Shown piece by piece: positions 53,571-64,000 of a stretch of 64,000 bases of DNA. The DNA lies in assembly GCA_015039365.1 (NCBI GenBank), contig WION01000123.1, positions 62,001 to 126,000 on the forward strand. Reading direction: 5' to 3'. The stretch is from Amanita rubescens. Lineage: Eukaryota > Basidiomycota > Agaricomycetes > Agaricales > Amanitaceae. The position numbers were made by a program, and so were the translations under genes. Within the stretch, counting starts at the first letter, position 1; the number at the start of each line of letters is the position of its first letter. The notes below the pieces were generated by a model. It had not been told where the DNA came from. It did no database searches and saw only the letters and a list, made by a program, of their open reading frames with translations.

Positions 53571-56428
53571 TCAAGGATTGCGACGTGTTTTTGAAACTGG
53601 GGTAGAGTGAACAGAATGTACCTTTGAAGAAGCGGTGAATTAAACGATTGGGCGACAGTGAAAGGGGAAACACACCTTATCGTCGAGTTCCGCCAATGAC
53701 TGCATTTGAACCTCACGGAGCTTCGCAAACGATTCCCTCAGAAACTCAATCGTTCTTTCATCCCCCTGTTTTGAGCTTCTAAGATCCAGGATATCTTCCT
53801 CCGCGTCAGATGCCCTGCTAATTGCCGCCGCGAGCTCCGCCTCTAGGTTTGTGGCTCTCTGGGTTTCAGCATGCAAGTTCTCCCGGACATCCGAAAGTTC
53901 CTGAGTCCGCACATCCAGCTCACCCTGGAGCTTACTGTGCGCAGTTCGTACAGACCACATTTGCAGTGATAGGCTATCAATTTCTCGTCGTGTGGCTGCA
54001 AGCGATTCTTGCATCGCAGTTACCATTGACTCGCGCGTCGTACGCTCGGCGGAATACCTGGCTTCGGCATCCCGCAGGGCTTTCTCTGCTTCTTGAATTC
54101 TGCCCTGAGCTTCAGCGACCTGCTTTCGTAAACGCGCGATTTCCAATTGGTTTTCGGATGATTTTTGAATGTATTCGTTAGCCTTCAACTCCGACATGCT
54201 TAATTCCTGTCGTAATTGTTCCACCTCCGCGGCCAGTGACTCAGCGCGTTCCTCGTGCGCAGCTTCGGCTCGGCGCAGTGCATCGCGCCAAGCGTTCTCG
54301 CCATCTCTAGCTTGTTCAAGACTTTCGGTCGCCGCGGTGGCGTCATCCTTCACTTTCGAGAGAGCGCCGTTCAAAGTCACGACGTTACCTTCGACTTCTT
54401 GCAGACGCACTGACAAATCACTGCACTCATTGCATTTCAGTTGATATTTCAAGTCAAGCTCGGCGTGGCTTGATGCCAAGCTATCAAGTTCTTCTCGCAA
54501 CTTGCCGATAGTTAACTCCAAGGACATGGTTTTGTCTCGCAGGCTGCGACTCTCCGTTTGCACATTAGCAAGACTTTCAGTGAGCTCTGCTACTTTTGAG
54601 TCGCGTTCACCCAAAGTCAAATCGAAGCCGGCGGCACGTGTTTGAAGGGTCGCGAGAGAAGCTTGCGACGAAGCCAGCAGGGCTTCCTTGGACGTACACT
54701 GTTCCGCAAGCAAAGCCCGTTGAGATAAAGCCCCTTCAAGCTGTCGAGTCAACGACACGAATTCGCCTTCCCGTGTGGCCACCGCTTCACGTAAATCGCT
54801 TACTGACGTCTTCTGAACTTGAAATTCTGCCTGTAGCAGCTGAGCTTGATCCTCTTTCTCGCTGAGTTCGAGTTGAGTACGTTCCAAATCCGCCCTCAGA
54901 TGTTTCGCTTCCTCTTCTGATAGAGTTATCCTTTTCGAATACCTTGTTAGAGCTTCCTCAGCTTGCTGCAGTTGCCGTTGCGCGGTGTCCAGCTGCTCCA
55001 AGTAGTTGGCTTTCTCAGCCGATAATAAAGCCATCGCTTCTTCATGCTGCCCGACAGTTTGTTCAAGTTCATGCAAACGAGTAAGAGAAGCTTCCATAGA
55101 AGCGCGAATATTTTTTAGTCCTGTGTCTTTAGTGACTAGTTCCGAAGACGCGGAAGATAAACTAGAGCGGAGCGTCTCGATTTCCTGTTCTGAGCGCGAG
55201 ACCCGAGAATCGCGGTCCGCGATTTGCCCCTCCAGCTGCGAGACCTGTCCTGATAGCTCCGCAAGGAACTCTTTATGTTTTTGTACCTCAGTAATTCGGG
55301 CCGCCAATGTTTTTTCGAGCATGGAGATCTGTCAAAGATCGCATAATATGTTATTTGTTGACCACATGAAGGAAAAGTTTGCACAGGCCTTTCCGCCGTC
55401 CAAGTGCTCCCGTTTTTCATTCTGCCTCCTCATTTTTTCCATCAATGCTTTCAGATGTGAGATTTCCGCCACGAGATCCGTATCACGGTCCTGATTTGTG
55501 GAGGCAGTGCCTACCGGCGTGACAGGTCGATGACGTTCTAATCGGTTTATAGGAACCGGATCTTCATTGCCCATGTGGTCGCCGAAAGATCCTTCCTCTC
55601 CCTCCCAATTAGCGCCGGGACTACTTGGAGCCGGCGTGGGTTGTTTGCTGACATCGTGAATAAGCGACCCTGATTGCGTGCGTATGACGCTGCTGGAAGG
55701 TCGTTGGTGCTCCACGGGCGGAGACGACACATTCCTAGATATATGTAAGTAACTATGGTAACAACAAAGTCAAAATGTGTACCTATGATAATCGGGACTA
55801 GACGGGCGATCCATATCAGATAACGTTTGAGCCATCATTTCGTCGAGTTGACGACGGATCCTCTCCAATTCTTCATCGCGGGCTTTGAGCTCTGATCTTA
55901 AACGTTCTCGCTCTTCCTCTCCATCTATGTCGGTGAGGGGAGAAGTTGCGCGCATCAAAATATTTGCATGCTGAGTTTCTAAAGTTTGCAGCGCCGCTTT
56001 TAGCTAAGCGAAAGGGCAGATTAGATATGGTTTGGGCTAAACAGTATAGCAAGCTACCTCTGATTTTGTCATCTGCGACACCGATTTCTTGTTGGGCGAA
56101 ACGGAAGGCCGAGCACGCTTAGCTCTGGCACTGCGATGCGAAGCGGAACTTGGTACCCAGTCGTCATCGTCGAGATCTTCGCGCAGAGTTTGAGTCGTGC
56201 TATATCTAGGGCGTTTCAACCCTCGAACGCTGGGAGTAGTCGGAGAGCGAGTAACGGTTTTCCAGATCCCCTCTTCGTGCGCTGCGCTTGGCGCGGCAGT
56301 GGCTGGAATGGACGACGACCCGCGGGCTGAGACGATACTATACAAATCGGGTAAGTGCTCTGTATCAACGCTGCATGAACGACACGTTGGTTTGATGTGA
56401 CTCACGCTTTCTTCCCCACAGGAGTCAT
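53571..56428 (-). CDS. Long coiled-coil protein, at least five exons
   Basis: Exons run 56428-56406 (MTPVGKKA), 56370-56058, 56003-55783, 55734 to about 55390, and about 55328 to 53656; a small last exon may end at 53571 (VHSVHSTPVSKTRRNP). The second exon has SPTTPSVRGLKRPRYS, DDDDWVPSSASHRSARAKRARPS, a basic stretch like a nuclear signal. From about 55330 on, some 540 residues are an almost unbroken heptad coiled coil (KHKEFLAELSGQVSQLEGQI.., SELVTKDTGLKNIRASM..). This looks like a structural or cytoskeletal nuclear protein; no specific family is recognised. The junction between exons 4 and 5 is not resolved: no phase-matching GT donor was found near 55390. Confidence 0.75.
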
Positions 56429-57211
56429 TGTAATCGATCCCGACGGGCCAGCTGCTAAGATTCCTTCATTTTCCTATACATCGCGTAACAAATGTTATCC
56501 GGGGTAAGAAACCGCAGATGACGGCGACCAACTCACCAACCGGTGAACAGTTTTGGTTACCCAGCTCGGCCATTGGGGCCCGAGTTTGTCTCGTTGAGCC
56601 TCCGCGTTCTTCTTTACTTTAAAAATTATGAGAAACGACATACACGAGGGGAAGACGGCGAACGGTGACCTTGAGCTCGTAACGTGGCCGGGTGGACAGC
56701 ATGCCTCCTATGATTTTTACGTACTTGGGAGAACGCTTGTAGAACGCCTGGTGCGGTGAAGATTGAAGAAACACGGAGTCAGACTCGGAGGGAAACAATT
56801 CCGGTTGTCTCGTAATACTTACGCTCTGCATAAGTATGTTTCGCCGTCTTCGCCGGTTTCAATGCAACCATATCAGAGGAACAAGCTTTCGCGACGAGTC
56901 CGCAAAAAAGTACAACAAATATCCGGAGGGATAGGGTTGCGGGTTGAAGAGAACCGCAGACACGACTTATTTGATTTATATGCGTCACCGTCACGTGTTA
57001 TAATTAGAGGGCGCGGTGCCGGTCTTTACTTATTATGGAAATAGGGCGGGATTCTGATTCAGGTTCGCTCGCACTGACTCAGTTGGCTCCACATGGCCCG
57101 ATCACTCCCGCACTCTATACATGACTCTTTGACAAGGTGCATTCGCAGCTATCCTACGGCATTGACTCGATTCTGAACAATTTATAATAGCCATTTCTTA
57201 CGTAGGAGCGA
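56429..57211. other. Intergenic; promoter of the coiled-coil gene and 3' flank of GH27 copy 1
   Basis: Short frames only. Positions 57030-57075 (TTATTATGGAAATAGGGCGG and on) are repeated at 61383-61430, which marks the downstream edge of the duplicated alpha-galactosidase block. Confidence 0.5.
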
Positions 57212-59671
57212 TCAAGCGACGCTCGTTCCATTCTGATCGGTGCATTGGAAGGGAACAACGCAAGGCGGGTATATGCCGGCTGGCTCGTCACCCACATCTT
57301 TGAGTAGGAGCGCGACAACTCCGTGTGCAGGCACACTATACGCGGTGAAGTTTCGGACCGCTGTGCCATTGTCCGTGTGGGTCCACAAGTCCTAAGATCA
57401 CGGTTAATCCATACCTTGTGGGGAAAAAGAACAAAAACAGTTACCCTCACGGAATATTGGCGACCAGCACGGATCCAGGGAGATTCTGTCAAGTTGAAGA
57501 ACATGTCCGCAGGCTTATCTAAAACGTTGAGCTGCGCAGTTTCTCAGCTAGTTGCTTATACTTGGATTCGTGGGTGACGTACGAGCATAAACACGGTTCC
57601 ACTTTGAGATGGACCACTCCAGTATTGAGCAGGGTGTGCCCAATCGTTCGTCCAATCCGCCTGGCGATAATCAATTAGCTCAAATCCGACGAAAAAGGCG
57701 GACAAGGGAAAAACTAACGTTGTAACCCCACCTGAACGGCGAAATGCTTTGCCCAACGACAGGATCCTGATTTATTGCCACAATCTCTCCGTTCTTCAGA
57801 ATATCCAAGGTATCAGGAGTCAACTTTGTGAGCTACCCGGGGTGAGGTTGTAAATAATAGACGCTCGAGGCCGCAAGGTCAACGTACATCTGTTCCAATC
57901 TATAGTCACGTCAGTCAATCAACGGGGTGCTATCTGGCATAACTAACCAAAAGGGGCGATTTCATCAACGCCCACGCTGTAAAGTGGGTCTTTAATTCGT
58001 CATACGTCAGGCCGCCGTTTCCTCTGTTTTTTTGTTCAAAGTGAATTCTTATGGCGTTGAACAAATGACCGAACACCTACAGTTGCAACTGAGACAAGAG
58101 AGCCACTTTAGACTTTGCGACTTGATTACAATATCTGGTACGCACCATGTCCATATCATTTCTACCATAGAAATTCGTCCCCTGAGTTATGAAAGAATTG
58201 CTAATAATTGATCAAAATCGGCTCCTCCCCGTACAGCGCAAAACACAAACAAGTTGATAATGGATGCCACGGAACCCCAATCTGGAGTTATATCACCTGT
58301 CGTCTGCAACCATGTGAGCGAAACCATGATGAAAAAGCAATCGAAAAGTTCATCACCCTCCAACTGTGTCCTAAAGTGGCGCCCCAACTGCAAACGTAAC
58401 AGTTCAGTCCCGCTAGCGCGATGGTCGTCAAAACGATTGCTCACAGCCATGGTTGATTCTATACGATCATAAATCGTAAGAATGAATTGACAAGCCAATG
58501 TGTACAACATACCCAGCCCCACTCGCACAACGAGAATACGAACGGCGGTTTTCCGGTTGTACTTGACAATTCGGCGAGCGCGTCAGCCATGCGCCGATAC
58601 TCTATTAGACTCTGTGCGTCACTAATCCACATATTGCACAAGTTGCACTTACTGCCGACAATGCCTTCACGAATGATATCGTCGTACGGGACTAGGGACG
58701 TTGTGATAAGAAATAAGGAAAAGCAAGGCAACGGCGACCGTTCCTTACTTGCACAATTGTCATACCTGCCGATTGCGTTAATAAGCATCTATTCCACATA
58801 GTATGTTCAAGAACGCACTTCAGATAATCAAACCCCCAATCCTGGAACGTCGTTGCATCTCGCAATTCGTTCATGAACGATCCAGGAAATCCACCACAAG
58901 TGAACCACCCGGAATCGCTATACTAATAACCCGATAAATTAACGTCAGGAGAATAATCAACGGTGCGAACACGTACAATTCCGGTCTTGCTGAAAAAAGT
59001 AGATGATTGATTGAGCTTACATCAATACACTGTTGTAAATGCCACGACTTACAAACCAAGAGCGTGTATCTTGTCCGTGAGAGTGCGCATGCCGCTCTTG
59101 AACTTGACTGAATCTGCGTGTGGTGGGACTTGAGGTGATATCCTTGTTAACAATGGACCAACGACACCCACCTGCGACAATGTACCCATCCGCCGATCGG
59201 TTCTTCTCTGCGTAACAATCGTCGATGTTGACATAGGTATACCCAGCATCCTATGTGTCCAATGAGCCGCGCATTGAACGACCTACTAAGACTGAACGTA
59301 CCAATAGTCCCAGATTTTTCATCGCTACCGCTTGGCTGTATACCAAATCTTCACTGATATTACACTGTGAGAACGCCTCAACATCGGGTCTCAATTCGAA
59401 ATTCAATGACAACGTACATGGAATGCATTCCAAGCTTGAGTGAGCGTATTGTAAGATTTCAGAATCAACAATTTCTAATAAAAGACTCACTGTTGTATCC
59501 CAGGACTGAATGGGGAAACCGAGTGATCAGTCTGGTGATATGATTTAAATAAGTTTTGTCTTACTTGGAAGTTTCGCTACTCCATTGTTGAGCGCGTGGA
59601 CCGCCGTAGTGGGGGTGGAGATGTAGTGCCCACAGTGCCGCAAAGGCCGAAAAGAGTGGTGTGGAGAGCAT
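57212..59671 (-). pseudogene. GH27 alpha-galactosidase, copy 1, broken near its 5' end
   Basis: Same exon order as copy 2, including a 17-nt exon (CTTGGAATGCATTCCAT). The family blocks are [17 protein letters not shown], the nucleophile region [16 protein letters not shown], the acid/base region SWRTTGDI, GGLTYDE-type [33 protein letters not shown] and a full C-terminal tail ending near 57212. Two frame breaks are visible: one extra base (CCACTACGG where copy 2 has CCACACGG, about 59611) inside the signal peptide exon, and one lost G (TATAGCGATTCC against TATAGGCGATTCT, about 58920) before the WFTC block. These should prevent a full-length secreted product. Confidence 0.85.
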
Positions 59672-60086
59672 CGAGGCCTAAGTAGTAGTTCGGGACTAAG
59701 AGCGAGCTATTTATTGGTTACGTTTGGCCGCTAACCCCTACTGGTGACTCAGAGGCTAAACCGCTAAAGGGCATAGGGACCCGACGGTGCCATTGGGTTC
59801 ACCGCGCGTGCCGCACGACCGTGACGCGACGTGGCGGGATGAAAAGTCCAAGATGACTGAACGTAAGTATGCTTCGCAGGCTCGCGAGTGGTGCAAGTTT
59901 TCTTCGAGAAGCCGTGGACCAAACAGCAGGGTCGCGCGTTTATTTTCATATTTAAAATTTAGGCTTTAGCCTAATATGGCTTGCCACGTCGCATAAAGGA
60001 CCCGTAGACCTCTCTAACCCATACTATCTATTTACCTTGCGCTCACAATCACGGCCACAAATTACACAACCTTCCACTGTCCGTCA
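59672..60086. other. No supported gene
   Basis: Intergenic between GH27 copy 1 and an unrecognised plus-strand gene. It probably contains the original promoter of copy 1. No motif is clear. Confidence 0.4.
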
Positions 60087-61044
60087 TGAAGACGGTTCTC
60101 GTCCGTGATTTCGATGGTAACACCTTGTTTGGTACGTGTTAAAATACAATGGTATCTGATAAGGCCTTCTGACCTGCTCTAGAATTCTGGCAATATGGTC
60201 TCATTGACTCGCAAGACCATTTATCCGAAAGAGACTGGGAGGTTTCGAATATGATGAATACGAGCCTACTCGGCGAGGGGCCCATTGTCTTCCGAACCGT
60301 GAAATTCCTCTCCCCGGAACATACATACTTCTTCAACCAGGCATGTATTGTCTCTCTATCTTCATGATATATGCTTCTTCACATAGTTTATTCTCCAATC
60401 CATGTAGACTTGACACCTGATTCGGCTCGCGTCCGTCATCCAGTTCCTTTACGCGAAAATTCGGATGTATGCTGCACACTGTATAGGGGCGCATATAACT
60501 AATGTTCTGATTGGTTTTCTGCAGATATCGGCCTTCCAACAACGTGTACGTGACTGTGATCCTTGCTGCCTCATACTCGGTTAAAGCACGTATATACTTG
60601 TTTTCGGGAAACCCACATTTTCCCTTCTGGATACGAATCCAGGGCATGTTGCATCACCTTTCATCTTTCTTTTAAGCTAAAACATGACCTGCAGTGGATT
60701 GAGAAGGGCTATCCGAATCTTATAACGGATACTGCACCCCTTTCCGAACTTGGTGGAGCGAGCCAGTTCAGAATGCGATCTTCGCTCTGATTTGCATAAT
60801 GCTTGGAGTGATTATCTCATTGCGGTCCTTCCTGAAGTTTGCATTTTCCATTCATCCATGGCATCGTTTCTCACTACATTCTGGCTAGCGTGGATACGTG
60901 GTTGTCCCATTTATTGCCGGCTACGACGATGTCGCTGGAAAGGCCCTCAAACTCGATCATATTACTGACCCTAATTTGCGTCCCCTTGACGAACTTTTCC
61001 GCGATCATTTGAAACGTAAGAAGGTTGAATACGAGCTTCCATGA
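60087..61044 (+). CDS. Unrecognised gene between the two alpha-galactosidase copies
   Basis: Exon-like stretches: MKTVLVRDFDGNTLF from the ATG at 60087, then (acceptor TCTAG at about 60181) EFWQYGLIDSQDHLSERDWEVS..FLSPEHTYFFNQ, then ISAFQQR (60525), LSELGGASQF.. (60735), LHNAWSDYLIAVLPEV (60796) and VVPFIAGYDDVAGKALKLDHITDPNLRPLDELFRDHLKRK to TGA at 61042-61044. I do not know the family. The downstream junctions change frame in ways I could not resolve, so it may be damaged. It is not part of the duplicated block. Confidence 0.45.
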
Positions 61045-61580
61045 AGACGACGATGTGGATCTGTCAAACAACATTTGGAGCGGAAAACAGAGTAAAGAAC
61101 ACTTGGAGTTTGAGCTCTCTAGCAGATTGCATGATTTTTGGCAAGGTCGCACAGAGCTGTGTGTGACCTGAATTACAAGCGCTTATTGATGATTTGTGTA
61201 TTATATGCCCAAGTACTTAAGTCGTTATTTTCCTGATTACTCTCTGAAGCTTCACGCTGAGGGTCCACCGGCACCTGCGGCCTTTAATGAGCCCGTGTCT
61301 TGCCTCTTAAACATAGAAGGCAACAGAGTCGTTCAGGGGTTGAAGAAAATCACGTGTTATAAATATAATTACCGGCGTTTGCTTATTATGGAAATAGGGC
61401 GGGATTCTGATTCAGGTTCGATCGCGCTCTGACTCCCACGCTCTGCTCGCATTTTATACAATATCGTCCGCTTCTATGAAGAATTTACATTTACAATGTA
61501 GCGATCAAGCGGCGCTTATTCCATTCTGATCGGCGCATTGGAAGGCAACAACGCAAGGCGGGTATATGCCGGCTGGCTCA

Positions 61581-63976
61581 TCACCCACATCTTTGAGTAA
61601 GGAGCGCGACAACTCCGTGCGCAGATACACTGTGCGCGGTGAAGTTTCGGACCGCTGTACCATTGTCCGTGTGCGTCCACAAAGTCCTAAGATCACAATT
61701 AATCCATACCCCGTCGGGAAAAGAACGAAAGCAATTACCCTCACGGAATATTGGCGACCAGCACGGGTCCAAGGAGATTCTGTCAAGTTAAAAAACATGT
61801 CCGCAGGCTTATCTAAAACGTTGAGCTGCGCAGTCTCTCAGCTAGTTGCTTGCACTTGAATTTATGGGTGACGCACGAGCATAAACACGGTTCCATTTTG
61901 AGATGGACCGCTCCAGTATTGAGCAGGGTGTGCCAAGTCGTTCGTCCAATCCGCCTGGCGATAACCAATAGCTCAAATCGGACGAAAAAGGCAGACAAGG
62001 AAAAACTAACGTTGAAACCCCATCTGAACGGGGAAATGCTTTGCCCGACGACAGGATCCTGATTTATTGCCAAAATCTCTTCGTTCTTCAGGATACCCAA
62101 GATATCAGGAGTTATCTTTGTGAGCTATTGGGCTGAGGTTGTGGATATTATAAACTCGAGCCCACAAGGTCGACGTACATCTGTTCCAATCTGTAGTCGC
62201 GTTAGTCATAAAATAGGCCGTTTTCCAGTATAACTAACCAAAAGGGGAGATTTCATCAACGCCCATGCTGTAAAGTGGGTCTTTGATTCGTCATACGTCA
62301 GGTCGCCGTTTCCTCTGTTTATTTGTTTGTTTTTCAAATCGAGTTCTTGAACGAATGACCGAACACCTACAGTTGCAACTGGGACAAAGAGAGCCACGTT
62401 GGGCTTTGCGACTTGATTACAATATCTAGTACGCACCATGTCCATATCGTTTCTACCATAGAAATTCGTCGCCTGGGTGATGAAAGAATTGCTAATAATT
62501 GATCAAAATCAGCTCCTCTCCATACAGAGCAAAAAACACAAACAAATTGATAATGGATGCCACGGAATTCCAATTTGGAGCTATATCATTTGTCGTCTGC
62601 AACTACGTCAGTACCATGATGAAAAGGCAATCTAAAAATTCATCACCCTCCAACTGTGTCCTAGAGTGGCGCCCCAACTGCAAACATAACATTTTAGTCC
62701 TGCTAGCGCGATGGTCGTCAAAACGATTGCTTACAGCCATACTTGATTCTACAGGATCATAAATCGTAAAAATGACCCGACAAGCCAGTGTGTACGACAT
62801 ACCAAGCCCCACTCGCACAACGAAAATACTAAGGGGGGTTTTCCGGTTGTATTTGACAATTCGGCGAGCGCGTCGGCCATGCGCTGATACTCTTTTAGAC
62901 TATGCGTCACCAATCCACATATCGTACAAATTGCACTTACTACCGACAATGCCTTCATGAATGATATCGTCGTACGGGACTAGGGACGTTGGGATCAGAA
63001 ACATGGGAAAGTGAGGCAGCGGCGACGAGCTCCTCACTTGCACAGTTATCATACCTGCCGATTGTGTTCATAAGCATCTATTCCACATAGCACGTTTAAG
63101 AACACACTTCAGATAATCAAACCCCCAATCCTGGAACGTCGTTGCATCTCGCAATTCGTTCATGAAAGATCCGGGAAATCCATCACATGTGAACCACCCA
63201 GAATCGCCTATACTAATAACCCGATAAATTAATCTCAGCAGAATAGTCAACAGTGCAAACACGTACAATTCCGGCTTTGCTGAAAAAAGAGACATGTTTA
63301 ATTGAATTTACATCAATACATGTCACAACTTACAAACCGAGAGCGTGTATCTTGTCCGTAAGAGCGTTCATGCCGCTCTTGAACTTGACTGGGTCTGGGT
63401 GAGGCGAGACTCGAGGTGATATCCTTGTTAACAATGGACCGACGACACCCACCTGCGACAATGTACTCATCCGCCGATCGGTTCTTCGCGGCATAACAAT
63501 CGTCGATGTTGACATGGGTATACCCAGCATCCTATTTGTCCAATGAGCAGCACTCTGAGACCCAAGAACGAGGGTACGTACCAATAGTCCGAGATTTTTC
63601 ATCGCTACTGCTTGGTTGTATACCAAATCTTCATTGATATCACACTGTAAGAACGCCTCAATATCGGGTCTCAATTCAAAATTCAATGACAATCAATTTA
63701 CATGGAATGCATTCCAAGCTTTGATTTCGCGTAAAATGCGTATCGTAAGATTTCAGAACGAACAATTTCTAATAAAAGACTTACTGTTGTATCCCAGGAC
63801 TGAATGGGGAAAGCGAAGATGTAAGTGATCAGTGTCTGTTGACGTGATGACTTAAATAAGTTTTGTCTTACTTGGAAGTTTCGCTACCCCATTGTTGAGC
63901 GCGTGGACCGCCGTGTGGGGGTAGAGATGTAGTGCCCATAATGCCGCAAAGGCCGAAAAGAGTGGTATGGAGAGCA
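61581..63976 (-). CDS. GH27 alpha-galactosidase, copy 2, secreted, C-terminal tail frameshifted
   Basis: The first exon encodes a signal peptide, [33 protein letters not shown]. More than ten short exons follow, including a 17-nt exon (LGYNTWNAFH is split by it) and one of about 7 nt. Family blocks: [71 protein letters not shown] with the nucleophile Asp, [38 protein letters not shown] with the acid/base Asp, [20 protein letters not shown] and [20 protein letters not shown]. Such enzymes remove terminal alpha-galactose from galactomannan and related sugars outside the cell. An extra A near 61599 shifts the frame after HGVVALL and ends the protein at 61581, some 30 residues early compared with the frame kept in copy 1. 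The catalytic domain is complete. Confidence 0.85.
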
Positions 63977-64000
63977 TCGAGGCTGATGGTTCGGGGCTAA

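Larger units (their letters stand above)
57020..64000 (-). repeat. Segmental duplication: 57020-59690 and 61377-64000
   Basis: The two blocks align through all exons and introns of the alpha-galactosidase genes and through about 180 bp of 3' flank, with scattered substitutions and single-base indels. The copies are direct and about 4.35 kb apart. The upstream limit of copy 2 is beyond the end of the window. Confidence 0.9.

Overview
The window reads as nuclear DNA of a mushroom-type basidiomycete (Agaricomycetes). Evidence: genes are split by many short introns of about 45-65 nt with GT..AG ends; several families are typical of Agaricomycete genomes (Plavaka-type transposon remnant, KDZ-associated Cys-cluster transposase, chromodomain Ty3/gypsy elements, F-box proteins); and no bacterial operon signals are present. 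Many real genes have no long open frame and were rebuilt here by reading exon to exon.

Left arm (1-6.4 kb): a C-terminal remnant of a Plavaka-type transposon protein, unrecognised decayed coding stretches, an HSP70/BiP-like pseudogene and a short minisatellite. Centre (6.4-32 kb): a transposon nest, all retroelements on the minus strand. A broken gypsy element (element 1) carries a solo LTR of another family, with a target duplication, inside its RNase H region. A second gypsy chromovirus (element B: intact pol, an extra downstream ORF, a 3' LTR next to a polypurine tract) abuts the gag of element 1. A 7.9 kb DNA transposon of the KDZ type follows, with long terminal inverted repeats, an accessory gene and an intact 702-residue transposase; on its other side is a third gypsy element (element A: LTR, gag, start of pol). 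Next is a KOW-type gene whose coding sequence is cut by a 1,052-bp hAT-like non-autonomous element with a perfect 8-bp target duplication. Both DNA transposons are almost free of CpG while the retroelements are CpG-rich.

Right arm (33-64 kb): mostly host genes: an F-box protein, an acidic four-exon protein of unknown function, a 3.3 kb array of degenerate GC-rich motifs set in pyrimidine-rich spacers, an intact ten-exon intradiol dioxygenase divergent from a kinesin, a cytochrome b561-type membrane protein, a conserved protein of unknown function, a long coiled-coil protein, and a tandem pair of GH27 alpha-galactosidase genes around an unrecognised gene. Copy 1 of the pair is broken near its 5' end and copy 2 has a frameshift in its C-terminal tail.

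The most notable items are the CpG-depleted KDZ element bridging two unrelated gypsy elements without a target duplication, the precise hAT insertion in the KOW gene, the 37.7-41 kb motif array, and the reciprocal damage in the two alpha-galactosidase copies.
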